DNA of 64,000 nt from Streptomyces regalis. GTDB taxonomy: Bacteria; Actinomycetota; Actinomycetes; Streptomycetales; Streptomycetaceae. Below are positions 17,504 to 25,748 of the stretch, piece after piece. The notes below the pieces were generated by a model that worked only from the letters and a program-made list of their open reading frames with translations, was not told the DNA's origin and searched no databases. Each line of letters opens with the position of its first letter. Within the stretch, counting starts at the first letter, position 1. Made by a program: the position numbers and the translations under genes. The DNA lies in the NCBI RefSeq assembly GCF_001509475.1, contig NZ_LLZG01000220.1:15753-79752 (forward strand). Direction: 5' to 3'.

Positions 17504-18759
17504 GAGCCGTCGTACCGGACCGTCACCGGCGGCACCGCCGGTTGCGGTGCGGTACGGGTCGCCGGGGGGCGGAGGTGGAGTTTGCGGTAGAGCAGGGTGC
17601 GCATGCGGCGGGCGAAGCGGCCCGGTTCCGAGCTGAGGCGGGACGAGATACGGGCGTACTGACCCGCGCGGTACGTGGCCGAGCTGCGCCGGAGCTGCCT
17701 GCGCAGGGGGGTCTTGCGGCGGATGCGGGGGGCCAGGGAGCGCAGCTCGGCCATGGGGGAGCCGGGATCCAGATCGGTGTCCGGGGAGCCGGCGGTCAGG
17801 ATGCGGGCGCCGGTCATGGTCCCGTACAGCGCCACCGAACCGTGGTCGCCCACGATGTAGTCCGCGGCGACCACCGCGCCGGACCACTCCGCGTGCTGGC
17901 TGATCAGGGCGACGCCGGCGCGGCCGAGCCCGGCGAAGGCGCTGCGGATGTGCCACTCGCTGTGAGCGTTCCAGACGTGTGAGTGCAGCATCACCGCGAT
18001 GCGGAATTCCTCGCGGGGCAGCTCGGCCGCCAGCCGTTCCAGCAGGTCCCACCGCCGGCCCAGGAGGGAGTCGGGGCCCCAGGTGGAGCAGACCAGCACC
18101 AGTTCCTGCCCGGAACCCGTGCCCAGCGCCTCCCGGTACAGGGCCCTGGACGGCAGGCTCGCGGCCACGCGGTCGTAGCAGGGGTCCCCGACCACCTCGG
18201 CGACGGGCAACGCCTCGGGGCACTCCCGGCCGAGACGGCCGCGGTCCTCCTCGTGCGCCAGCGCGATCGCCGCGGGGACGACCTCCCCGTCCCGGACCAG
18301 CCACTGCCGGCCCAGCCCGTACACCTCGCGCGCGGCCGCGTGCCGTCCGCGGGGGCCGTCGGAGGCGGTGGCGCGCTTGGAGACACGCTTGTTGAAAGAG
18401 GCGCCGTGCGGGAGCACGATCACCGGGACGTTCAGCTCGTGCAGTCCGCCGTAGCTCGCGGCCAGCGCGAGGTCGAACCGGGTGTGCACGGCCTGGCTCC
18501 AGGGCACCACCAGCGCCCGGATGGATTCCAGGAACGCCTCCACACCGTCGTTGAAGACGTCGCCGGCCATCGTGAAGACGGTCTGGATCCTGGGATCGCC
18601 CTCCAGTAGCCGGACGGCTTCCAGCAGCCGCTGCGCGGAGGTCACCGTGTGCACCACCGCGAGCACCCGTTTGCGGATCCGGAAGGTGGCCCAGCGCTCG
18701 ACGTCCAGGCGCAGGGGCACGGCGGGACGCCGGTCGGCGTCCGGGATCAACAGGCTCAT
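17500..18759 (-). CDS. Putative GT-B-fold glycosyl-/glycerophosphotransferase-like protein
   Basis: A 419-aa cytoplasmic protein. Features suggestive of GT-B enzymes related to the CDP-glycerol glycerophosphotransferase (TagB/TagF) fold: V-I-V-L-P-H-G-A-S-F-N-K near residue 120, G-D-P-C-Y-D-R near 190, L-V-L-V-C-S-T-W-G-P-D-S-L near 220, V-M-L-H-S-H-V-W near 260, and Y-I-V-G-D-H-G-S-V-A-L-Y-G near 300. The last resembles the donor-site D-x-S-S/G-S loop. ATG 18759 follows GGGGGAG. It is divergent from the SARP regulator across 224 bp that contain a SARP-type repeat, so it is a likely SARP target. Substrate and product are unknown. Confidence 0.62.
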   Translation of the reverse strand: MSLLIPDADRRPAVPLRLDVERWATFRIRKRVLAVVHTVTSAQRLLEAVRLLEGDPRIQTVFTMAGDVFNDGVEAFLESIRALVVPWSQAVHTRFDLALAASYGGLHELNVPVIVLPHGASFNKRVSKRATASDGPRGRHAAAREVYGLGRQWLVRDGEVVPAAIALAHEEDRGRLGRECPEALPVAEVVGDPCYDRVAASLPSRALYREALGTGSGQELVLVCSTWGPDSLLGRRWDLLERLAAELPREEFRIAVMLHSHVWNAHSEWHIRSAFAGLGRAGVALISQHAEWSGAVVAADYIVGDHGSVALYGTMTGARILTAGSPDTDLDPGSPMAELRSLAPRIRRKTPLRRQLRRSSATYRAGQYARISSRLSSEPGRFARRMRTLLYRKLHLRPPATRTAPQPAVPPVTVRYDGS

Positions 18760-18853
18760 TCGAACTCCCCCGTGGAATCCATGAGGTGACGGCTTGTCGG
18801 ATGCGGCCGTGAGGGGCCGCTGAGCAGGACTTGCCCGCCGAGGTGGACGGTGG

Positions 18854-18871
18854 CCTTGCAGAAACCTTGCA
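18854..18871. promoter_or_regulatory. SARP-type heptamer direct repeat
   Basis: CCTTGCA at 18854-18860 and again at 18865-18871 gives an exact 11-bp period with a 4-bp gap (GAAA). This is the spacing SARP regulators recognise (one helical turn). It lies in the region shared by the GT-like operon and the SARP gene. I could not fit an ideal -10 box eight bases away on either strand. Confidence 0.55.
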
Positions 18872-18983
18872 ACGCGGTGCTGAGGGGGCCGCAGGGCCGC
18901 GTGTGCGCCCCTTGCGCGTCTGTGCGCCCTGCTTCGCCCCCTCCGGCCTTTCCCGCCCTGCGGCAAAAGTGAAAGTTGAACAG

Positions 18984-21900
18984 GTGTCCGCGCGTGTGAA
19001 CCACGTGGGGGAAGTGGTGGACCTTCTTGCGCTGGGGCCCCTCGAACTGTGGCACCAGGGGCGCTCGTACCCGCTCGGATCGCTCAAAGAGCGCTGTGTG
19101 CTGGCCGTCCTGCTGTATGCCCGGGGAGAACCGGTCGCCGTGGACACGCTCGTCGAACGGGTCTGGGACGACGAGGATCCGCCGCCGACCGCCGTGGACA
19201 CCCTGCGCACCTACGTCTCCCGATTACGCACCCGCCTCGACCGCGCGGCCGGCGACCTGGCCCGGATCGACCGCGTCTCGCCGCGCCGCTACCGACTGCG
19301 TCTCGAAGACCTGAACGACGTGGACTTCGTACGGTTCCAGCGGTTGCGCAGCGAGGCCCGGACGGCGGCCGCACGCGGGGAGCGGGAGTACGCGATCGGC
19401 CTGCTGCACACTGCGGAGTCGCTGTGGCGCGGGGAGCCGTTCGCGGAGTTCACCGGCGACTGGGCGGCCTCCGCGCGCGCCCGGCTGACCGAGGACCACC
19501 GTCGGGTGCAGGAAGAGCGCATCCGGCTGGAGCTGGAGCTCGGCCGGCACGCCGACCTCGTCGGCGAACTCCACGAGCTGGTGGCCCGCAACCCGCTCGC
19601 CCAGCAGGCCGTCGCCGCCCTGATGCTGGCCCTGCACCGCTGCGGCCGGGACGACGAGGCCCTCGCCCTGTACGGCAGCACCCGGCGCAGACTGAGCGAC
19701 GCACTCGGCATCGACCCCGGCGTCGAGCTCCAGGACCTGCACGTCCGCATCCTCGGCCAGGACCCGGCGCTGCGGGACACGCCGGTGCAAGGGGCCGGAC
19801 CCGCTGGAGCCGCCGCGGAGCCCGCCGCCGCGCCGACTTCCTTACGTCCGGCGGCACTTGACGGGGCGACCGGCAGCAGCCTGCCCCGGGACACGCGGGA
19901 CTTCACCGGCCGTACGAGCGAGCTGAACGTCCTGCTCGCCGAACCCGCCCCCGACGACCGCGGTACGGCGCTGCCCCTCACCGTCGTGCACGGGATGCCC
20001 GGCGTCGGCAAATCGGCTCTGGTCGTCCATGCCGGGCACCGCCTGCGCCCGCGCTACCCGGACGGCCAGTTCTACGTCGACCTGCGGGCCTACAGCGACC
20101 AGCCGCCGTACGAACCCGTGGACGCCCTGGCGTTCCTGCTGCACACCGTCGGCGTGCCCGACCCGCTGCCCGCCACGCTGGACGAGCGGACGGCGCGCTG
20201 GCGGGAGTGGACCGCGAGCCGCCGGGTCCTTCTCGTGCTCGACAACGCGCGGGACGCCGAGCAGGTGCGGCCGCTGCTGCCCGGTTCGGGGCAGTGCCAT
20301 GCGATCGTGGCCAGCCGCAACCTGCTGGCCGGACTCGACGGTGCTGCCTTCCTGCCCCTGGACGTGCTGTCGGTGTCCGAGGCGGCCTCGCTCTTCGCCC
20401 GGATCGCGGGCGCGGCCCGGGTCTCGGACACCGCCTCCCTGCGCCGCGTGGTGGAGATGTGCGGCTGCCACCCGTTGACCGTCCAGCTGCTGGCCGGCCG
20501 GTTCCGGCACCGGGACACATGGGATCTGGAGTACGTCGCCGACCGACTGACCCGGGCCGACGACCGGCTGGACGAGTTCGACGAGCGGGTCGCCGCCGCC
20601 CTGCACCTGTCCTACGCCGACCTCGATCCGATGGCCCGGCGGCTCTTCCGCCGCCTCGCCCTGCACCCCGGCCCCGACATCACGCTGGAGGCGGCGACCG
20701 CGCTGTCCGGCGACGGCGACCCGGGCGCGGTGCGCCGCGCGGCAGACGCGCTTCTGGACCGTCACCTGCTCGACGAGCCCGTCCGGGACCGCTACCGACT
20801 CCATGACCTGGCCCGCGCGTTCGCCGCCCGCCTGGGCCGCCGTGAGGATCCCGCGCCGACGCACGGTGCGGCCCTGGGGCGGCTGATGGCGTACTACCTC
20901 ACGGCCGCCGACAGCGCGGACCGGCTGGCTCACCCGCGCCGGCGAAGACGGCATGCCCCGCCGCAGCCGCGCTCCGAGCACGCCCCCGACTTCACGGCCA
21001 CGGGCGATGCCGCAGCGGCCGCCGACGCGGCGACGGTCTGGCTCACGGTGGAGCGCGCCAACCTGCTGGCCGTGGCCCGTACGGCGGCGGCCGAATTCCC
21101 GGACTTCGCCGCCCTGTTCCCGCATGTCCTCGCCGAGTCCCTGAAGCGCTGGGGCACCCACGACATCACCGCCGAGCTGCACGAAGCGGCGCTGACGGCA
21201 CTGCGCTCGGGCACAGCCTCGGCGGGCGGCGACCGGCTCGCCCTCGCCCAGACCCTGGTGGAGCGGGCGGGCGTGCTGGCTCGGGAGAACCACACCGCGG
21301 CCCTGTCCGCCGCGACCGAGGCGCTGACCCTGTTCGAGTCGCTCGACGACGACCGGGGTCGCGCCGACGCCCTGCTCGAGATCGGCCGCGCCCACCTCGG
21401 CGCGGGGCGGGGCGAGGCGTGCCTGCGGGAACTGGAGCGGGCGCTGGATCTCTACCGCCGGGTCGACGACCGGCACGGTGTGGCGGCGACGCTGAACGTA
21501 CAGGGGACGGCCCTGGTGCACCGGGCCGAATACGCGGAGGCGATGCGGAGGTTCGCGACCGCGCTCGACATCAACCGGGAACTCGGTGACGTGTCCGGGG
21601 AGGCGACCGCGTGGAACAACACGGGCGACATCCTCATGGCCACGAAGCGCTATGCGCAGGCCCGCCATCACTACGAGCAGGCGCTTGCCCTGATGCGTGA
21701 CGTCGGCGGGCGCAAGGAACTCGCCATCATCCACATGAACCTGGGGGCCGTCCTGCACGCCACCGGCCAGGCGGCCCGGGCCCTCGCCTGTTTCCGCCGG
21801 GCTCTGGCCAGCCACCGGGCGAGCGGGGACGCCATCGGTGAGGTCAACACGCTCATCTGTCTGGGCGAGACGTGCGCGTCGGCGGGGCGGACGGAGGATG

Positions 21901-22250
21901 CCCTCGCGTATTTCGGCGGGGCGGAGAAAGTCTCCCGACGGATCGACAATTCGTACGAGAGGCAAAGGGCTCTGCTCGGAGTCGCGGACACGCAGTATCG
22001 GGTGGGGCGGTGGAACGACGCGTTGGAGACATATCGAAGCGCGCTGGAGATAGCGAGAAAATACAGCTATTCACTCTGCTCGGCACACGCTCTGGCCGGG
22101 ATTTCCCGGACCTTTCTCGCGCTGCGGAACATTCCTTCCGCCCGCACCCATGCGGACCACGCGCTGGCGCTCTACCAGCGGTTAGGGGCGGTGGCCGAGG
22201 CAGCGGAACTGCATCGGCTCTTCGCCGGCGGTAGTGCCACGGGCACGTGA
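18984..22250 (+). CDS. SARP-family regulator with BTAD, NB-ARC and TPR domains (AfsR-like)
   Basis: A ~1088-aa transcription factor. The N-terminal winged-helix DNA-binding domain has L-A-L-G-P-L-E-L-W then L-K-E-R-C-V-L-A-V-L-L and V-D-T-L-R-T-Y-V-S-R-L-R. A bacterial transcriptional activation domain follows (F-Q-R-L-R-S-E-A ... L-Y-G-S-T-R-R-R-L-S-D-A-L-G-I-D-P-G). The NTPase core has Walker A G-M-P-G-V-G-K-S near residues 337-344 and L-V-L-D-N-A near 420, and TPR units run from ~750 to the end. The start is uncertain: GTGs at 18984, 18996 and 19014/19017 are all in frame and none has an ideal ribosome site. The layout matches AfsR-type large SARPs. It is divergent from the GT-like pair and convergent with a mini secreted peptide. 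Confidence 0.88.
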   Translation: MSARVNHVGEVVDLLALGPLELWHQGRSYPLGSLKERCVLAVLLYARGEPVAVDTLVERVWDDEDPPPTAVDTLRTYVSRLRTRLDRAAGDLARIDRVSPRRYRLRLEDLNDVDFVRFQRLRSEARTAAARGEREYAIGLLHTAESLWRGEPFAEFTGDWAASARARLTEDHRRVQEERIRLELELGRHADLVGELHELVARNPLAQQAVAALMLALHRCGRDDEALALYGSTRRRLSDALGIDPGVELQDLHVRILGQDPALRDTPVQGAGPAGAAAEPAAAPTSLRPAALDGATGSSLPRDTRDFTGRTSELNVLLAEPAPDDRGTALPLTVVHGMPGVGKSALVVHAGHRLRPRYPDGQFYVDLRAYSDQPPYEPVDALAFLLHTVGVPDPLPATLDERTARWREWTASRRVLLVLDNARDAEQVRPLLPGSGQCHAIVASRNLLAGLDGAAFLPLDVLSVSEAASLFARIAGAARVSDTASLRRVVEMCGCHPLTVQLLAGRFRHRDTWDLEYVADRLTRADDRLDEFDERVAAALHLSYADLDPMARRLFRRLALHPGPDITLEAATALSGDGDPGAVRRAADALLDRHLLDEPVRDRYRLHDLARAFAARLGRREDPAPTHGAALGRLMAYYLTAADSADRLAHPRRRRRHAPPQPRSEHAPDFTATGDAAAAADAATVWLTVERANLLAVARTAAAEFPDFAALFPHVLAESLKRWGTHDITAELHEAALTALRSGTASAGGDRLALAQTLVERAGVLARENHTAALSAATEALTLFESLDDDRGRADALLEIGRAHLGAGRGEACLRELERALDLYRRVDDRHGVAATLNVQGTALVHRAEYAEAMRRFATALDINRELGDVSGEATAWNNTGDILMATKRYAQARHHYEQALALMRDVGGRKELAIIHMNLGAVLHATGQAARALACFRRALASHRASGDAIGEVNTLICLGETCASAGRTEDALAYFGGAEKVSRRIDNSYERQRALLGVADTQYRVGRWNDALETYRSALEIARKYSYSLCSAHALAGISRTFLALRNIPSARTHADHALALYQRLGAVAEAAELHRLFAGGSATGT

Positions 22251-22260
22251 ACCGATTCGG

Positions 22261-22353
22261 CTACCAAATGCACTCCGCGTGCGCTGCGGTCATGTTCATG
22301 ACGAACAGGGCTGCGGTGCAGAGGAATACCGTCGACATGGAGCGGACGTTCAC
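22261..22353 (-). CDS. 30-residue predicted secreted peptide next to the SARP gene
   Basis: A GTG at 22353 preceded by AGGAG with a 4-nt spacer opens a 30-codon frame ending in TAG. The peptide has a basic start (M-N-V-R-S), a hydrophobic core (VFLCTAALFVMNM) and ends T-A-A-H-A-E-C-I-W. This resembles a signal peptide with an A-H-A cleavage site that would release only E-C-I-W or a slightly longer tail. A TAGCAT hexamer about 60 nt upstream could be its -10 box. It is convergent with the SARP/TPR gene, 10 bp from that gene's stop. It could be a pheromone-type precursor, a leader peptide or chance; the ribosome site plus hydrophobic profile make chance less likely. Confidence 0.5.
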   Translation of the reverse strand: MNVRSMSTVFLCTAALFVMNMTAAHAECIW

Positions 22354-22450
22354 TTTACTCCTGGTGTGTACGTGCGTTTGCAGTAAATGCGTCAGTTCGA
22401 ACCGGCGTGCGGCAATGCTAGCCCACACGAGCGAATCCTGTGGCGTCGAA

Positions 22451-22466
22451 TCACTCGCGAGAGTGA
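22451..22466 (-). terminator. Short hairpin after merR
   Basis: TCACTC-GCGA-GAGTGA forms a 6-bp stem with a GCGA tetraloop, 4 nt past the MerR stop. Possible weak terminator separating merR from the mini-peptide. Confidence 0.4.
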
Positions 22467-22470
22467 ATTT

Positions 22471-23136
22471 CTATGACTCGGATTTCCGCTTGGCCGTCAA
22501 CTGTCCGAGTCGCCGGTCCAACGCCAGCGACAGCTCCGCCTCCACCACGCTCCGCGCCAGCGGGCGCAGCCGCTGGAGGTTCTCCTCGGGGCCGTGGCGC
22601 AGCACCAGCTCGGCGAACATCTCCGCCAGGTCGTCCACGTGTTCCCGGACCCGCTTGCCCGCCGCCAGCACCTCCGCGAGCGGGATGCCCTCGCGGACCA
22701 GGGCCGAGGAGACGTCCAGCAGGCTGCGGCTGATGTGGACGATCTCGTCGCCGTCGGTGCCGAGGTAGCCGAGGTCCAGTGCGGCGGCGAGGTTCTCCGT
22801 GGTGACCTGGCCCTCGAAGCGGGCGGCGAGTTCCTCGGGGGTGAGGCGGACCGGCTCCTCCTCGGTGGGGGCGGCGACGCCGAGGAGGTCGGCGACGTCG
22901 CGGCCGTGGTCGAGGGCCTCCGCGAGTTCCGCGATGCCGGTGAGGGTGTGGCCGCGCTCCAGGAGGGCGGCGATCGTGCGCAGACGGGCCAGGTGATGGT
23001 CGTCGTACCAGGCGATACGGCCCTCGCGGCGAGGTGGCGGTATCAGCTTGCGTTCGCGGTAGAAGCGCAGGGTGCGCACCGTGATCCCGGCCAGGCGGGC
23101 CAGCTCCTCCATGCGGTATTCACGCTTCTCGGTCAC
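22471..23136 (-). CDS. MerR family transcriptional regulator
   Basis: A 221-aa protein. The N-terminal MerR helix-turn-helix reads Y-R-M-E-E-L-A-R-L-A-G-I-T-V-R-T-L-R-F-Y then R-K-L-I-P-P-P-R-R-E-G-R near residues 7-40. The long C-terminal helical region has no Cys cluster and no TipA-type ligand domain that I can identify, so the effector is probably organic. The GTG at 23136 follows TAAGGT by 6 nt (leaderless). It is divergent from the monooxygenase operon and is very likely that operon's regulator. Confidence 0.88.
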   Translation of the reverse strand: MTEKREYRMEELARLAGITVRTLRFYRERKLIPPPRREGRIAWYDDHHLARLRTIAALLERGHTLTGIAELAEALDHGRDVADLLGVAAPTEEEPVRLTPEELAARFEGQVTTENLAAALDLGYLGTDGDEIVHISRSLLDVSSALVREGIPLAEVLAAGKRVREHVDDLAEMFAELVLRHGPEENLQRLRPLARSVVEAELSLALDRRLGQLTAKRKSES

Positions 23137-23142
23137 CTGGGA

Positions 23143-23195
23143 ACCTTAAGTCGTACCGGCGGTAACTTTCGTCGATCGACCCCTACCGGTCGGTA
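23143..23195. promoter_or_regulatory. merR promoter and paired MerR-like boxes
   Basis: On the minus strand TAAGGT (23148-23143) is the merR -10 box. TACCGGCGGTA (23154-23164, inverted repeat TACCG/CGGTA, 1-nt centre) lies in the presumed -10/-35 spacer of that promoter. TACCGGTCGGTA (23184-23195, same arms, 2-nt centre) lies upstream of a TACTCT box (23207-23212) facing the monooxygenase. The pair looks like the MerR operator set. Confidence 0.6.
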
Positions 23196-23220
23196 CGGAC
23201 CTCCTCTACTCTCCCCATTG

Positions 23221-23238
23221 CGCCAGTGTTCACTGGCG
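23221..23238. promoter_or_regulatory. Perfect 18-bp palindrome in the monooxygenase leader
   Basis: CGCCAGTG-TT-CACTGGCG is a perfect 8-bp inverted repeat 37 nt before the monooxygenase ATG and downstream of its predicted -10 box. It is unlike the TACCG boxes, so a second regulator or an RNA hairpin is possible. Confidence 0.5.
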
Positions 23239-23274
23239 AGGTTCCGGTTCCGGGTGAAGCATGGAGGCACAGGC

Positions 23275-24792
23275 ATGGCCGAACGCGAACATGTGCGGGT
23301 CGCGGTGGTCGGGTCCGGGTTCGGCGGGCTGGGGGCCGCCGTACGGCTGCGACGCGAGGGCGTCACCGACTTCGTCGTCCTGGAGCGGGCCGACAGCGTC
23401 GGCGGCACCTGGCGGGACAACAGCTATCCGGGATGCGCCTGCGATGTGCCCTCCCATCTGTACTCCTTCTCCTTCGCGCCCCATCCCGACTGGCCGCGCA
23501 CCTTCTCCGGGCAGGAGCACATCCGCGCCTACCTGGAGCACGTCACGGACGTCTTCCGGCTGCGCCCCCACATCCGCTTCGACTCGGAGGTGAAGCGGAT
23601 GACCTGGAACGGCGAGCGGCTGTGCTGGGACATCGAGACCAGCAGCGGGAACCTGTCGGCCGACTTCGTCGTCTCGGCCACCGGACCGCTGTCCGACCCC
23701 AAGATCCCCGAGATCCCGGGGCTGGAGACCTTCCCCGGCAAGGTCTTCCACTCCGCCCGCTGGGACCACGACTACGACCTGCGCGGCAAGCGCGTCGCCA
23801 TGGTCGGCACCGGCGCCTCTGCCATCCAGATCGTGCCGGCCGTCCAGCCCGAGGTCGAGCGGCTCACGCTCTTCCAGCGCACCCCGCCCTGGATCATGCC
23901 CCGCATGGACCGTGCCATCAGCGGCGTCGAGCGCTCCGTGCACCGGGCCCTGCCCTTCACCGCGCAGCTGCGGCGCGGACTGCTGTGGGGGATCCGGGAG
24001 CTGCAGGTGCAGGCGTTCACCAAGCACCCGAACGAGCTGGGCCTCGTCGAGCGGTTGGCCAAGCGGAACATGGGCCGGTCCATCAAGGACCCCGCCCTGC
24101 GGGCCAAGCTGACCCCCGACTACCGCATCGGCTGCAAGCGGATCCTGCTGAGCAGCGAGTACTACCCGGCGCTCGCCCGGCCCAACGTGGACGTCGTCGC
24201 CAGTGGGCTGAGCGAGGTCCGCGGCTCGACCGTGGTGGCCGCCGACGGCAGCGAGGCCGAGGTCGACGCGATCATCTTCGGCACCGGTTTCCATGTCACC
24301 GACATGCCGATCGCCGACCGGGTGGTGGGCGCGGACGGCAAGACCCTCGCCGAGGCGTGGAAGGGCGGGATGGAGGCGCTGCGCGGCGCGTCCGCCGCCG
24401 GGTTCCCGAACTGGATGACCATCATCGGGCCCAACACCGGCCTCGGGAACTCGTCCATGATCCTGATGATCGAGTCCCAGCTGAACTACATGGCCGACTT
24501 CGTGCGGCAACTCGGCGTCCTCGGCGGCCGGGTCGCCCTCGACGCCCGCCCCGGCGCCGTGGACGCGTGGAACCGGCGGGTGCAGGAGCGGATGAAGCGC
24601 ACGGTGTGGAACACCGGCGGGTGCACGAGCTGGTATCTCGACGCGAGCGGTCGTAACACCACCATCTGGCCCGGTACGACAGCGGAGTTCCGGCGGGCCA
24701 CCCGTCGGGTGGACCTCGCGGAGTACGCCGTCGTCCGACCCTCCGTGACAGAGCGCGAGGAGACCGGCGAGAGCGCGGAGGTGACCGCGTGA
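23275..24792 (+). CDS. Flavin-containing (Baeyer-Villiger-type) monooxygenase
   Basis: A 505-aa FAD/NADPH enzyme that inserts oxygen into a ketone or oxidises a heteroatom. FAD Rossmann motif G-S-G-F-G-G-L-G at residues 11-18; the BVMO fingerprint F-P-G-K-V-F-H-S-A-R-W-D-H-D starts near residue 153; the NADPH Rossmann motif G-T-G-A-S-A follows directly. ATG 23275 has GGAGG at 8 nt. It leads a three-gene operon with a hydrolase and an SDR joined by GTGA and ATGA overlaps. This is the usual logic for ketone-to-ester-to-alcohol/acid catabolism: an alcohol dehydrogenase makes the ketone, the BVMO forms the ester, the hydrolase cleaves it. The substrate is unknown. Confidence 0.9.
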   Translation: MAEREHVRVAVVGSGFGGLGAAVRLRREGVTDFVVLERADSVGGTWRDNSYPGCACDVPSHLYSFSFAPHPDWPRTFSGQEHIRAYLEHVTDVFRLRPHIRFDSEVKRMTWNGERLCWDIETSSGNLSADFVVSATGPLSDPKIPEIPGLETFPGKVFHSARWDHDYDLRGKRVAMVGTGASAIQIVPAVQPEVERLTLFQRTPPWIMPRMDRAISGVERSVHRALPFTAQLRRGLLWGIRELQVQAFTKHPNELGLVERLAKRNMGRSIKDPALRAKLTPDYRIGCKRILLSSEYYPALARPNVDVVASGLSEVRGSTVVAADGSEAEVDAIIFGTGFHVTDMPIADRVVGADGKTLAEAWKGGMEALRGASAAGFPNWMTIIGPNTGLGNSSMILMIESQLNYMADFVRQLGVLGGRVALDARPGAVDAWNRRVQERMKRTVWNTGGCTSWYLDASGRNTTIWPGTTAEFRRATRRVDLAEYAVVRPSVTEREETGESAEVTA

Positions 24793-25748
24793 GCCGGCTG
24801 ATGAACGTCGTCTCCGGGCCCTACGCCCCGCCCGCCGCCGCCCGTGAGCTGACCGCCATATCCGCCGACGGCGCCCGGCTGCACGTCGAGATACACGGCC
24901 CCGTGGACCGTGTGGACGACACTGCCGCGCCCGCCGTCGTCCTCGCGCACGGCTGGACCTGCTCGACCGCCTTCTGGGCGGCGCAGATCCGGGAGCTGGC
25001 CGCCGACCACCGGGTCATCGCCTACGACCAGCGCGGCCACGGACGCAGCCCGGCGAGCCCGGCCTGCAGCACCGACGCCCTCGCCGACGACCTCGAAGCC
25101 GTACTGAAGGCGACGCTCGCACCCGATGAGAAGGCGGTGATCGTCGGGCACTCCATGGGCGGCATGACGGTGATGGCCGCTGCCGCGCGCCCGGAGTTCC
25201 GGGAGCATGCCGCTGCCGTCCTGCTGTGCAGCACCGGCTCCTCGCGGCTGGTCGCCGAGTCCACGGTCGTACCCCTGCGTCCTGGGCGGCTGCGGACCTG
25301 GCTGACCAAGCACATACTCGGCTCGCGGGCGCCGCTCGGGCCGGTCACGCCGATCGCCAGGGCGATCCTCAAGTACGGGACGATGGGCCCCGGTTCGGCC
25401 CCGCACATGGTCGAGGCGTGCGCGCGGATCGTCCACGCGTGCCCGCGCAAGGTGCGCCACGCCTGGTCGAACGTGCTCGATCTGCTCGATCTCGACCACG
25501 GCGTACGGGAGTTGGCGGTGCCGACCGCGGTGGTCGTCGGTACGGCCGACCGCCTGACCCCGCCGGTGCACGCGCGCTCGCTGGCCGCCGCGCTGCCGCA
25601 CTGCCTCGGCGTCACCGAACTGCCCGGCCTCGGGCACATGACGCCCATCGAGGCGCCCGAGCTGGTGACCGGGAAGATACGGGAACTCGTCACGACGTAC
25701 ACGCACCCGCAGTCCAAGACGTACACCCAGGTGAAGGAGGGCGCATGA
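24789..25748 (+). CDS. Alpha/beta hydrolase
   Basis: A 319-aa alpha/beta-hydrolase. The oxyanion strand is V-V-L-A-H-G-W-T near residue 48, the nucleophile elbow G-H-S-M-G-G near 121 gives the catalytic Ser, Asp is likely in V-V-G-T-A-D-R near 255, and His in L-P-G-L-G-H-M near 283. It starts with GTG overlapping the monooxygenase TGA. In this operon it probably hydrolyses the ester or lactone the monooxygenase makes (inference). Confidence 0.9.
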   Translation: MSRLMNVVSGPYAPPAAARELTAISADGARLHVEIHGPVDRVDDTAAPAVVLAHGWTCSTAFWAAQIRELAADHRVIAYDQRGHGRSPASPACSTDALADDLEAVLKATLAPDEKAVIVGHSMGGMTVMAAAARPEFREHAAAVLLCSTGSSRLVAESTVVPLRPGRLRTWLTKHILGSRAPLGPVTPIARAILKYGTMGPGSAPHMVEACARIVHACPRKVRHAWSNVLDLLDLDHGVRELAVPTAVVVGTADRLTPPVHARSLAAALPHCLGVTELPGLGHMTPIEAPELVTGKIRELVTTYTHPQSKTYTQVKEGA

